In this document: positions 44,611-54,599 of the stretch, piece after piece
Layout: the number at the start of each line of letters is the position of its first letter
How positions within the stretch are numbered: position 1 is the stretch's first letter
From: Azolla caroliniana
Lineage: Eukaryota > Polypodiophyta
Length of the DNA stretch: 64,000 bases
Direction: 5' to 3'
Assembly: GCA_043228905.1 (NCBI GenBank)
Contig: JBHGNT010000004.1
Span: 2,542,001 to 2,606,000, forward strand
Notes under the pieces: model-generated
Database searches by the model: none
Told to the model about the DNA's origin: nothing
Seen by the model: the letters and a program-made list of their open reading frames with translations, nothing else
Position numbers and translations under genes: made by a program

Positions 44611-45246
44611 TGTCATGAAGAAAACCGTCCACAAGTGGAATCGGTGTACCGGAGCGTAGGAACCGGCTCTCCATGAACGTACGCCTTATGTTGTACATAG
44701 AAGATCCTAGGTAGGTAGATTCGGTAGGTAGGAAGTTAATGGGAAACGGCTCCTTCCTTGCCTATATAAGAAGGGAGACGAGGAGGGGGTGAGGGATCGC
44801 AGAGAGTCGAGGACGAAGTGCTGTCGGTTTGTGGGTCAGAGGCTTCTCTCTCTCTCTCTCGCTCGCAAACTCCGTAGCTTCTTGCTGTGCAGGTTTCGGG
44901 AGGCTCGCGCTGCTCTGAGGAATGCCCGAGTGCTTCCGGCAACACCTCCAACCTACTCTTTCCTTTCTGAGCGTTTACGAACAGGCGTCGGCATCTGTTC
45001 GCCGGCCTGTTCGGTTGTAACCGACTTCGTGCTTCTTGTTGTTTGTTTGTTAATATATACATTTACATACATTCGTGTCTCTCTGTATCGGTGTCCCACT
45101 TGCGTCTTTGTGTCGAAGGGCCGTGTCCCTGTGAATCTACGCTCGCACGTAGTGGGTCCCCTCCCTTCTCCTTTCTCTCTTGCTCTTCGGTACAAGACCC
45201 CCGAGGTCCCGCCTCATTCCACGCATCCGCGAGGAATACCTCGACA
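44611..45246 (+). repeat. G2 5' LTR (636 bp)
   Basis: Begins TGTCATGAAGAAAACC and ends ACCTCGACA. TATA box CCTATATAAG at about 44761. Its last 60 bases resemble the G1 and G3 U5 ends. Confidence 0.93.
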
Positions 45247-45249
45247 TCT

Positions 45250-45265
45250 TGGTGAACCCGACGTG
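45250..45265 (+). other. G2 primer-binding site
   Basis: TGGTGAACCCGACGTG, identical to that of G1. Confidence 0.88.
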
Positions 45266-45289
45266 AAGGAGGCGGCAGAAGAGCAGAAG

Positions 45290-46327
45290 ATGAAAGGGTC
45301 GGATCTTGCGGAGGCCATGGCTTCGGCCGTGGATCGGATATTGAGTGCACGCGAGTGCTCCAGCGCCCTCGACAGAGCCATTGAGGCGGTCGTCTGTACG
45401 ATCGGCCGGTTCAGCGGAAAGGATGCCACGAAGTATTTGGCGTCCTACGGGGCAGAAATGCTGATGCGGGACATTCCGGAAGAGAGGCGTCTTGCCGGGT
45501 TCCCTCGAGTGGCGATGCCGAGCATCCATGCGGAGGTGCTCGAGGTGCGGGCGGAGAGCCGTACCTGGGAGGAGTTCGAAGGTCGACTCCTAGAAAAATA
45601 CGGGCTGGACGACGCGCTCCGGCTTTCGAAACGGGACTTCATGGAGTGGGTGGAGTCCCCCGGCAAGGGAAGAAACGCGTCGGCACTCGTCTGGGAGTTT
45701 GAAGAACGCTTTGCGCGCCTTTCGGCGCTTGACCGAACTGTTCTGGATACGAGCTGGGTCCTATTGTTCGTCAAGTCGGTGGACGAGCGGGACCGGGATC
45801 AAGTCGGCTCCTTGCTGGAGACCGAAGACGGGCTGACGACCGACTGGGCTGTGGTTAAGAGAGTCTGTGGCCGTTTCGACAAACGGTGAGAATGGGCTGA
45901 TGACGGGGCGGCCGGTGTGGGCTCTGTCACAGCAAGGAGGCTTGAACCGGCACCGCAAGGGCGACGGGAATAAACCCGGGAGTGGCTCAAAACCGGTTCG
46001 GCTTCGACCGGTATGATCAATGGCTTGTCCGGAGGAGCAGCGCTGGAGGAGTTGACGCGGGCGATAAAGGATCTCCAGATCGCCCAGACTCGAAGGGAAG
46101 GCGACGAACCGGCTCGTGATCGACGGCCGGCAGCCGGGAACAGGTGCATGTGGTGCGACGAGGTCGGCCACATTCGGAAGGACTGCGGCGATTTCGCTGA
46201 GGCGTTGAGGAACCGGGTGGTGTACCTGTGGGAAGGCCGGGTGCACGCCGGCGATACCAGAAGGGCCCTAAACCGAAACGACGGGCGAGGAGGTATGAAG
46301 AGATTGATGGAAGAGGCAACGGCCTGA
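45290..46327 (+). pseudogene. G2 gag with zinc knuckle, interrupted by stops
   Basis: Translation from the ATG at 45290 (MKGSDLAEAMASAVDRILSA) gives a Gag capsid region of 199 codons ending in a TGA at 45887. The same frame continues through a second stop (TAA, about 45971) into a segment with the zinc knuckle CMWCDEVGHIRKDC (about 46145-46186) and ends at a TGA at 46325. Because the frame is unchanged across these stops, they are point mutations in what was one gag-protease reading frame. The upstream part of the open frame from 44789 lies in the LTR and is not expected to be translated. Confidence 0.88.
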
Positions 46328-46330
46328 CAC

Positions 46331-47416
46331 GTGGAGGCCATCCACTACTCGGCGTCGGCCGGTATTCGGGTCGGGGGCAGCGAGGCCCGAAAGGAGAGCA
46401 AGGACGGGTTCTGGTCGGCAATGCTGGAAGGCCTCGCTGGCGCACGGCTGAGGAAAGATGAAGCGGACCGCGCCGAGAGATGGGTCCGGGAAATAACCGG
46501 GTGGAGCGACCCGGTCGAGGAGAAGACGGGCTTCGTAGAAGCCGCTTGCCGGAACTACGAGGCGCTGGTAGAGGACAAACGATTGGGGAAAGCCGGAGCG
46601 GCCGGGCCCTCACAGCGATACGAGACCCGATTCGGGCAACGACGGAACGAAGCCGATGGGTCCAGCGCGCGAGATAACCCCAGGAAGGGCGGATACCGAC
46701 TAGGGACGGAAATAGGAAGGACTACGGACCTACGAAAGGTCCTAGAAGAACGGATCCTCGACAGCAAAGTGGAGCTGTCATTACAGGAGGTGCTAGGGAT
46801 CGCCAAGAAGGAGTTCCACGACTCCATTGTTGACTTGGTAAAGCGGAAGAGGCTGTCGACGGAGATAGAACCGGAAAGACCGGTGGAGGTGCGGACGACG
46901 CACATCGACGACTTGGCGCTGGAAGATGAGTGGGCGGAGAGCCACTATTCGAGGCCACACTGGGCCCGAGCAACCACGGAGACCCCGGTAAAGATCGGAG
47001 ATGTTCAGGAACCGGTGGTGGCGCTGGTGGACCACGGTTCGGAAATAAACCTAATGTCCATGGACTTCTATAAGAAGGGAAAGTGGCCGATCAACACCAA
47101 GCACGGGTGGAAGATACGGGCGGCGACGCGTGCCACCGAGGAATTGCACGGGGCCTGCCCGAACGTGCGAGTCAAGATCGGCGACGTCGAGATTGACCAG
47201 CACTTCTTCGTACAGGAGACGTCCTCGCACCCGGTCATATTAGGGGAACCATACATCACGGCGGCGCGAATGGAGACCAAGGTGCTGGACAACGGTTCGG
47301 CCTACGCGAGGGTCAAAAGCCAGGACGGGCGCCATTCGGTCCAATTTCTGACGGTACGACCGAACCACGAGCGAAACCGCGAATGCCTCGGTGGCGAGAA
47401 CCAGGAGGTTTTTTAG
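46331..47416 (+). CDS. G2 gag-protease segment
   Basis: A 361-codon frame in register with the gag fragments upstream. It begins with a linker (MEAIHYSASAGIRVGGSEAR) and contains an aspartic protease core VVALVDHGSEINLMSMDFY, where D-H-G replaces the common D-S/T-G, and a downstream block HPVILGEPYITAARMETKVL. It ends with PNHERNRECLGG. A frame change lies between 47416 and 47647 before reverse transcriptase. As a separate ORF it is a by-product of mutation, not a native gene boundary. Confidence 0.8.
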   Translation: MEAIHYSASAGIRVGGSEARKESKDGFWSAMLEGLAGARLRKDEADRAERWVREITGWSDPVEEKTGFVEAACRNYEALVEDKRLGKAGAAGPSQRYETRFGQRRNEADGSSARDNPRKGGYRLGTEIGRTTDLRKVLEERILDSKVELSLQEVLGIAKKEFHDSIVDLVKRKRLSTEIEPERPVEVRTTHIDDLALEDEWAESHYSRPHWARATTETPVKIGDVQEPVVALVDHGSEINLMSMDFYKKGKWPINTKHGWKIRAATRATEELHGACPNVRVKIGDVEIDQHFFVQETSSHPVILGEPYITAARMETKVLDNGSAYARVKSQDGRHSVQFLTVRPNHERNRECLGGENQEVF

Positions 47417-47646
47417 AGAGGGCCTCCGAGGCGTGGGGCCGAGACAGCCCGGACACTCGGGAAAGACCCCACAGCTGTACGATAGAAACGAAACCGAAGA
47501 AACCTTGTACAGTAGGAAGAAAATTCTGCTTCTCCAACAACGGAGGGTGTATGATAGTCGGCATCTTTGGCTGAGAAAAGGCAAGGGCGGAGGAGCGACT
47601 TCGAGCGTGCAGAGTTCTCGGCCCGGACGAGGAAATCAGCGGAGCC

Positions 47647-49581
47647 GTGGAGGCGGTCTCCTTCGACGACACCTTGGGGATGCTGAGGAAAGTAGCCGGA
47701 GAAGACCTTAACGAAGACCGGACGATACCGGTATGTTCCGAAGAGATGTACGAAGTCATCGCGAGCTTCAGTCAGGGGCTCGGGTCGGACCGGACGACCC
47801 GAGTTAGCACGAAGTACAAGACTGTGGACTGGAAGGTAAGGCCCGTCGCGGCACCCTTGCCGGAGGGCAGCGAGTCCCGAATCAAAGGGGTTGCGTCGGA
47901 CCCCAGTTTGCGAGATCCGGTCTGCATAGGACACACCTTCACCGACGGGACGCTCCGGGAGCTCAAAATCGGTGGGGGCGGGTTCCTACTGCCGGCGGAG
48001 GAAGACCGGTTTCGGCGAATGCTCGGAAGGCACGGGAAAGCCTTCGCATTCTCGCCGGTAGAGATCGGGTGCGTAGACCCGACAATCGTGGAGCCGATGG
48101 TGATATTCACGGTACCGCATGTGCCGTGGAATCTCAAGCCGATTCTGGTACTGAGAGCTCACATCCCGAAATTGATGGAGCTATTGAGGCAGAAAGTCGA
48201 TATGGGCATTCTCGAACCGTCAAGTGCCCCATACTCGAACCGATGGTTTACCGTACCGAAGAAAAACGGAACATTGCGCTTCATTCAAGACCTGCAGCCG
48301 GTCAACCGAGTGACCATTCGGAACGCAGGAATCAGACCGACCATAGACGAGTTCGCGGAGGGCTTCGCCGGAAGGTCGATTTACTCGGTCGGCGATCTGT
48401 ACTCGAGGTACGACCAGTTCCAGCTAGCCGTGGAGAGCAGAGACATTACGACGATGCGAACTCCCCTTGGCCTAGTGCGAATGTGTACCCTGCCACAAGG
48501 AGGGACTAACTCGGTGGCCCACATGGTGAATGCAATGAACAAGGTACTGAGGGATTGCATCCCGGACATCACCATGCTGTTTCTAGACGACATCCCGATC
48601 AAGGGGTGCCCGGTGGAAGAGAAGGACGAGACACTCGGGCCGGACGGATGCCGGCGATTCGTGGCAGCACACATCGACGACTGCAAGAAGGTGCTACAAA
48701 GGCTAGAGGATGCGAGGCTCACCTTCTCCGGGGAGAAATCGGCCTTCGGGCAATCAGGAATCCTGGTGGTCGGACACCTATGTGGACCATATGGCCGGAA
48801 GCCGTCTCCGGCAAAAGTAGAAGCCATCTCCGCGATGAAGACCGACTGTAGCTCGGTTACGGAAGTTCGGAGGTTCCTGGGGGCGTGCGCGTTCTACCAC
48901 ATATGGATCCCGCATTACGCCCACGTTGCGGAGCCGTTATACGGGTTGCTGAAGAAGGGGCGAAAATTCGGGTGGCAAGACGAGCACACGGAGTCGGTCC
49001 GGAAGCTGAAGGAAGGTCTTGCGGCAGCTCCGGCGCTCCGGAAGGCTGTCTACAAGAAGGGTACCCTGGTATACATAACGGTGGATACGAGCCCGACCGG
49101 GATCGGATGGGTCGTCAACCAAGAAGACAAGGACGGCATTCGGTTCCCGATCCGATTCGGCGCGAAGGTCGTCAGTGAGCGACAGCGAGGGTACGCCCAG
49201 GTTAAGCGCGAACTCTGGGGTATCGTTTCGGCAGTAAAGGCCGACAAAGATTACCTGATCGGGATAGAAGTGGTTATCGAGACGGATTGCCTGCCAATTC
49301 TCGGCATGGTTTTCGGATGCGCGACACCGGACCTGGCGATGCTCAGGTGGATAGCGTACATCAAGTCCCTGGACCCGGAAATACAACACATTTCCGGAAA
49401 GGACAACGCCATGGCCGACATGCTTTCGAGGGCGAGGTTTGATGACGAGGGCGGCATGGTTTCAGAGGACGAAGAAGTCGGCGTGGACTTCTTCGAGGCA
49501 GCGTACGTGACGACCGATGGGACAAGCACTCCGACGCTTAACGGCTTCGACGAGAGCAAGTACGACGGCGAGTGGCTATAG
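47647..49581 (+). CDS. G2 reverse transcriptase-RNase H segment
   Basis: 644 codons in one frame. The reverse transcriptase has SSAPYSNRWFTVPKKNGTLR, FIQDLQPVNRVTIRN, YSVGDLYSRYDQFQLA, TPLGLVRMCTLPQGGTNSV and a catalytic FLDD (ITMLFLDDIPIKG) in place of the frequent Y-x-D-D; the two aspartates are kept. RNase H follows (YITVDTSPTGIGWVVNQ; RGYAQVKRELWGIVSAV; VVIETDCLP; HISGKDNAMADMLSRARF). The stop at 49579 falls in the linker before integrase; the reading continues in the same frame for about 40 codons. The frame is well preserved relative to the rest of G2. Confidence 0.92.
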   Translation: MEAVSFDDTLGMLRKVAGEDLNEDRTIPVCSEEMYEVIASFSQGLGSDRTTRVSTKYKTVDWKVRPVAAPLPEGSESRIKGVASDPSLRDPVCIGHTFTDGTLRELKIGGGGFLLPAEEDRFRRMLGRHGKAFAFSPVEIGCVDPTIVEPMVIFTVPHVPWNLKPILVLRAHIPKLMELLRQKVDMGILEPSSAPYSNRWFTVPKKNGTLRFIQDLQPVNRVTIRNAGIRPTIDEFAEGFAGRSIYSVGDLYSRYDQFQLAVESRDITTMRTPLGLVRMCTLPQGGTNSVAHMVNAMNKVLRDCIPDITMLFLDDIPIKGCPVEEKDETLGPDGCRRFVAAHIDDCKKVLQRLEDARLTFSGEKSAFGQSGILVVGHLCGPYGRKPSPAKVEAISAMKTDCSSVTEVRRFLGACAFYHIWIPHYAHVAEPLYGLLKKGRKFGWQDEHTESVRKLKEGLAAAPALRKAVYKKGTLVYITVDTSPTGIGWVVNQEDKDGIRFPIRFGAKVVSERQRGYAQVKRELWGIVSAVKADKDYLIGIEVVIETDCLPILGMVFGCATPDLAMLRWIAYIKSLDPEIQHISGKDNAMADMLSRARFDDEGGMVSEDEEVGVDFFEAAYVTTDGTSTPTLNGFDESKYDGEWL

Positions 49582-50869
49582 ATCGGTGGGTTCTTAAGGA
49601 CCATGACGCCGGATGCGTCATGGACGAGGGACGAGACCAACCGGATCCGGAAGAAAGCATACCGATTCTTTCTCCGGGACGGAAGCACCCGAAGAAGAGG
49701 AACGACGTCCCGCTCCGGGTGGTGGCGATGAAGGAAGAACAGGAGGCGCTGCTGACTGCCTACCACGACAGCCCTTGGGCTGGACACCGTGGAAGTACTG
49801 GTGGTCGGGACTGTACCGGGACGTGCATCGGTTCGTGACAACTTGCGAGAGCTGTCAGATGCACTCCATAGTTCGACATCGGGACGAGCTTCACCCTACG
49901 TACCCTCCGACCATCCACTTCAAATGGATGGTAGACCTGGTGATGATGCCGATGGGAGTAGGACAGATGCGGTATCTGGTCCTGGCTCGGGAAGATCTGA
50001 CGAACCAGGTGGAGGGCCGAGCCCTTCAGAACAAAACGACCGCGACCGTATGTCGGTTCCTGATCGAGGACGTGATATGCCGGTACGGGTGCGTCGGGAA
50101 GATCGTGGCTGATCGCGGGGAGTTGGACGCCGAAGAGGCCGAGGAGTTGTTCGACCGGTTAGGAGTCAAGCTCTCGCTTACCACTGCGTACAATCCGAAG
50201 GCGAATGGGAAGGTGGAGCGCGGGCACGGACCGATCGTCAAGGCGTTAGTTCGGGCATGTGGAGGACAAGTCGGGAATTGGCCGCGGCTGCTGCCTTACG
50301 CGTTGTGGGCTGACCGAACTACGCACAGTTCGGTAACCGGATTCATGCCGGCAGAGCTCATGTTTGGGCAGAAGCCGATCATGCCGATGGAACGTATGAT
50401 CTCCTCATGGGCAACCATGGACTGGAGGGATGAGATGAGCAGGGAGGAACTGTTGGCGGCGCGCATACGACAGCTCGAGCGAAGGCCGGAGGACGTGGAG
50501 CAGGCTGCGGGAAAGCTTCGGGTGGCAAGGACGAGGAACAAAGCCCGGTTCGACCGAACGCACCGGCTCCGACCAAAGAAGATCGAGGAAGGCGACTAGG
50601 TGCTAGTCTACGACAGCAGCCTCGACAACCAGCACCGAGCGACACGGAAGTTCGCATGAAGGTGGTTCAGGCCTTACGTGGTCCAAAGCGCCAACGATAA
50701 CGGGACGTACCATCTGGCGGAACTCAACGACACGAGAATGGCAATACCGGTAGCTGGGAAGCGGATCAAAGTGTTCAAGAAGCGTCACGACAATGAGCCG
50801 GATCCGGTTGACCTGGACCGTGACGACGGACGATCCGAAACCGAGGAAGAACCGACGGGCGGGGAATGA
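49582..50869 (+). pseudogene. G2 integrase, frameshifted
   Basis: After the stop at 49579 the linker continues (FLRTMTPDASWTRDETNRIR) and then shifts frame twice around 49680 and 49790. The second shift is at a small deletion next to WAGHRG, where the related host pol reads WATFEKLKGKYWW. The integrase core from 49800 to 50599 is open: HRFVTTCESCQMHS (zinc site), MVDLVMMPMG (first D), IVADRGELD (second D), NPKANGKVERGH (E). Two TAG/TGA changes at tryptophan or arginine codons (50597 and about 50657) break the C-terminal domain (YDSSLDNQHRATRKFA; NDNGTYHLAELN). No chromodomain is recognisable. Confidence 0.88.
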
Positions 50870-50925
50870 AGGCTGGACCGGTTTTCTCCGTCCCAACTCA
50901 ATTTGGCGCATGCCGGTGGATGCGC

Positions 50926-50942
50926 GGTTAGGTGGGGGCTGA
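50926..50942 (+). other. G2 polypurine tract
   Basis: GGTTAGGTGGGGGCTGA directly before the 3' LTR. G1b has CAGTTAGGTGGGGCGGA at the same place (minus strand, 54600-54616). Confidence 0.8.
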
Positions 50943-51573
50943 TGTCGTGAAGAAAACCGTCCACAAGCGGAATCGGTGCACCAGAGCATAGGAACCGGCT
51001 CTTCATGAACGTACGCCTTATGTTGTACATAGAAGATCCTAGGTAGGTAGATTCGGTAGGTAGGAAGTTAATGGGAAACGGCTCCTTCCTTGCCTATAAA
51101 AGAAGGGAGACGAGGAGGGGGTGAGGGATCGTGGAGAAAGGACGAAGTGCTGTCGGTTTGTGGGTCGGAGGCTTCTCTCTCTCTCTCGCTCGCAAACTCC
51201 GTAGCTTCTTGTTGTGCAGGTTTCGGGAGGCTCGCGCTGCTCTAAGGAATGCCCGAGTGCTTCCGGCAGCACCTCCAACCTACTCTTTCCTTTCTGAGCG
51301 TTTACAAACAGGCGTCGACATCTATTCGCCGGCCTGTTCGGTTGTAACCGACTTCGTGCTTCTTGTTGTTTGTTTATTAATATATACATTTACATACATT
51401 CGTGTCTCTCTGTGTCGGTGTCCCACTTGCGTCTTTGTGTCGAAGGGCCGTGTCCCTGTGAATCTACGCTCGCACGTAGTGGGTCCCCTCCCTTCTCCTT
51501 TCTCTCTTGCTCTTCGGTACAAGACCCCCGAGGTCCCGCCTCATTCCACGCATCCGCGTGGAATACCTCGACA
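50943..51573 (+). repeat. G2 3' LTR (631 bp)
   Basis: Begins TGTCGTGAAGAAAACC and ends ACCTCGACA; very close to the 5' LTR with a few substitutions and small indels. CCGG follows. Confidence 0.93.
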
Positions 51574-52696
51574 CCGGTCCTATGGGATTCCTTACACCGA
51601 CCTGGCTGCAGGCCCGAGTGTCGGCGTGAGTCCTATATGAGAGATCGGTGGCGACAAGAGAACGGGACTCGGCAATCCAGAGAAGGACGAACGGACCTGG
51701 ACGAGAACCGGGCGGAGCGGACTCCCGGATGACCATTCCTGGAGGGAGGAAGAGAGCAGGCCTACGAAGAGGCCGAGGACACGGTACATCGGTACCACGG
51801 GAGAGGGTGCGGAGTAAACCGCCCTCTCGGCATGCGGAAAAGGACGACCCGGGACAGGGTCAAGAAGGCGACGAACGCCTACGGAGGATCCTTCACACCG
51901 GTTCTAGTGACTTCGGCAGTCGGCAACGTGGTCGACGTAAGACCAAGATACTGACGGTGGCGGTGAGGTGACGAAGGCAAGGGCTACGGATGGGCAGCCT
52001 ACGGAGGATCCTTCACACCGGTTCTAGAGACTTCGGCAGTCGGCAATGCAGTTGACGTAAGACCAAGATACTGACGGTGGCGGCAAGGTGACGAAGGCAA
52101 TGGGCGTAAGGAAGTCCGGTCCTACGGGATCCCCATACCGGTTCCGAAGACTACGGCTGTTCTGCCAACGTGGCAACGTAAGACTGAGGGAGAAGGAAGG
52201 TGGCGGCGGGAAACGGGACCCGGCTACGCGGAAGACACGAGGAGAGTCCGGGAGGGACTCAAACAAAGGGCACCCGAATTTCGGCAAGCATAGAAACGGA
52301 GTCCGGTCCTATGGGACCCTCACACTGATCCGGAGACTCCGGCAGTTCGGCCAACGTGGCAACGTGAGACCGAGGGAGAAGGACGGCGGCGGCAGGGAAC
52401 GGGACCCGACGACACGAGGTTTCCGAAGGAGCTGGTAGGGGCAAACACGGGGAGGTGTGTCGGGCCGGAAACGCACACCTGGAACAGAACAAGAGTCTCG
52501 CAAATGGCCATCGCGGGCCGGATCGAAGCGTGACTGCGGGGCGTTGTTCGGCGCAGGCGGAAGACGACACAAGGGAGGTGTCGAGAACGAAGTGACAAGT
52601 GCCTAGTGGACTGCACAGGGTCGGAATCAGGATGGCAAGAGAGGCCGCAGGAGGATCCTCCACACTCGCTTCGTAGATCTCGGTAGCTCCGTCGAA
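51574..52696 (+). other. G1a internal region right of G2, with degenerate repeat modules, truncated
   Basis: Resumes the G1 internal sequence exactly where it stopped at 44610. It holds repeated modules starting GGTCCTAYGGGAYYC or TACGGAGGATCC, then a CACACCGGTTC-type block, GAGACTTCGGCAGT, CAACGTGG and GTAAGACC (at about 51575, 51877, 51997, 52118, 52308, 52650). It breaks off at 52696, where minus-strand host pol begins; the last part of G1a and its 3' LTR are missing. Confidence 0.75.
51877..52116 (+). repeat. 120-bp tandem duplication in G1a
   Basis: The block beginning GCCTACGGAGGATCCTTCAC occurs at 51877 and again at 51997, with few differences and exactly 120 bp apart. G1b and G1c have one copy at the same place (about 55860-55965 and 60390-60465, minus). 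Confidence 0.85.
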
Positions 52697-53819
52697 GTAA
52701 CGAAGCCTCCACACGCTCGTACTAACGCTTTAAAGATCAGCCCGTGTCAACGTTCCACCTTCCCGTTAGCCTCCAGATTGTAGGCTGTGGTGAGCGAGAG
52801 TTTAACCCCTAGCCGGTCAAATGGTTCTTCCGCCTCTTGCGCGTCCAATTCCCCGTGGTCGGCCATGATCTTACCGACGCACCTGTACCGGCATACCACA
52901 TCTTTGATTAGAAACCGGCACACGGCCACGGTCATTTTGTTCTGCAACGCTCGGCCTTCCACCTGGTTCGTCAGGTCCTCCTGAGCCAACAGCAGAAACC
53001 GCATTTGCCCTACCCCCATCGACATCGTCACCAGATCCACCATCCACTTGAAATGGACGGTCGGAGGGTAGGTCGGGTGAAGCTCGTCTCGATGTCGAAC
53101 TATGGAGTGCATCTGACAGCTTTCGCAAGTCGTTACGAACCGATGCACATCCCGGTTTAGTTCCGGCCACCAGTACTTCCCTTTCAGCTTCTCAAATGTG
53201 GCCCACGTCCCGCGGTGTCCGGCCTAGGGACTCTCGTGGTATGCTGTCAGCAGCGCTTTCTGCTCGTCCTTCCTCGTCACTACGCGCAGTGGGGTGCCGC
53301 TTCGCTTTTTCGGGTGCTTCCATATGCATCCTCCCTGTAGGAAGAACCGGAACGCCTTCTTCCGTACCTGGCAGGCCTCTTCTCTCCTCCACGCCGCCTT
53401 CGGCGTCATCGTCCGCAAGAACCTCCCGATTCGGAGCCACTCTTCGTTGTATTCGCTCTTGTCAAACTCATTTAGCGCTGGAGTGCTCCCCTTTCTTGTT
53501 GTTACGTTGGCTGACCCGAAGAAGTCCTCGCCGACTTCTTCGTTATCTGAAATCATGTCGTCCTCGTCGCTGAACCGCGCCCTTGAAAGCATATCAGCCA
53601 TGGCATTATCTTTCCCGGAGATGTGCCGTATATCCGGGTTCAGGAACTTGATGTACGCGATCCACCTGCGCACCGCCAGGTCCGGAGTCGCGCATCCGGA
53701 GACCATACCCGGAATCGGTAGGCAATCTGTCTCGATGATCACTTCTGTCTCGATCAGACAATCCTTGTCGGCCTTGACTGCCGAAACGATACCCCATAGC
53801 TCGCGCTTAACCTGGACGT
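52697..53819 (-). pseudogene. Host gypsy pol, RNase H-integrase piece (second piece)
   Basis: Minus-strand protein matches G2 pol from late RNase H (QVKRELWGIVSAVKADKD at the 53819 end; IIETDCLPIPGMVSGCATPD; HISGKDNAMADMLSRARF, 53224-53742) through the linker to integrase (HRFVTTCESCQMHSIVRHRD; MVDLVTMSMG; IMADHGELDAQE; NLEANGKVER, 52747-53148), fading by 52697. A TAG replaces a tryptophan near 53223, and asparagine-to-histidine style changes affect the second D block (ADHGEL). The G1b LTR starts inside this gene at 53820, so the pol continued before that insertion. Confidence 0.85.
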
Positions 53820-54599
53820 TGTCGCGTTGTTACGCGCGTGCGTGGAGAAAGGCGGGACCACGGGGATCTTGGACTAGGGAGTGACGGAGCGTAGGAAGTC
53901 GCGCTTCACCATTTCCGGGGGATCCCAGAAGAACACCGGAAGCTACCGAAGGGAGAGAGAGAAAGAGAGGGAGCGCGTGCTTAACACCGACTCACGCACA
54001 CACACGCACACACACACACATGCCGACCCTACTCACGCCCTTATGTACAGGAAACGCAGGAAAGGGAAAGCATCTGACACCAACAGAGACGCGAATATAC
54101 AGAGACAGACGCAACGTATATATATATATATAAAAGGAAGAATACATTCCCGGCGTCGAGCCGGACCAAGGTAGGTTACAGTAGTCGTCAGCTGCCAAGC
54201 CGCTGGTCGGGAAGCTCACGGGCTCGTTGCGCCGAGCGGGGTCTTGCGCAGGAGATGAGCTGAAGCAAACCCTAAACGAACGCGAAGGGGGAGAAGAAGA
54301 AGAAGAAGAAGAAGAAGAAGAAGAAGAAGAAGAAGAAGAAGAAACTAACTCTAAACCTAACGGTATACCCTCTAATGCAAAATGGGCAACCCTTTCACCA
54401 AGGGCGTTCCCTTCCTTTTATAGAACAAGGAGAGGGATGCGTTACAATGTGGGATAAATCCTGACTTACATATTCTTCGGCGCCATAAAGGCGCCCTCCA
54501 TATTCACACTAAATGTACATGGGTGCGTACACACGCTGCAACCCGCCGATGTAGCCAATGTTTCCTAGTTTTCGCCTCTGGCCGAAATTCTTCGCGACA
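53820..54599 (-). repeat. G1b 3' LTR (780 bp)
   Basis: Complete G1 LTR in minus orientation: sense start TGTCGCGAAGAATTTCGGCC at 54599, TATA box CTATAAAAGG near 54422, sense end ACAACGCGACA at 53820. It contains a long (GAA)n tract (about 54293-54341), an (AC)n tract and (AT)n. It is inserted in host pol. Confidence 0.92.

Larger units (their letters stand above)
44611..51573 (+). mobile_element. Complete but inactivated gypsy element G2, inserted in G1a
   Basis: A 6963-bp element: LTR 44611-45246, primer-binding site 45250, Gag, zinc knuckle, protease, reverse transcriptase-RNase H, integrase, polypurine tract 50926-50942, LTR 50943-51573. CCGG occurs on both sides. The uninterrupted site survives in G1c (minus strand, about 60750-60765, AAAGCCGGTCCTATGGG), confirming the insertion point. 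Several stops and frameshifts make this copy non-autonomous today. Confidence 0.93.

Noticed and set aside
44789-45289. Upstream extension of G2 Gag into the LTR
   Set aside because: Same reasoning: R-U5 and primer-binding site sequence, not coding.
53990-54140. CA/GA-rich direct repeats near 54.0, 57.6, 58.15 and 58.7 kb as a possible CRISPR-like or satellite array
   Set aside because: They are the microsatellite-bearing part of repeated G1 LTRs; spacing is set by the LTR units, and this is a plant genome.
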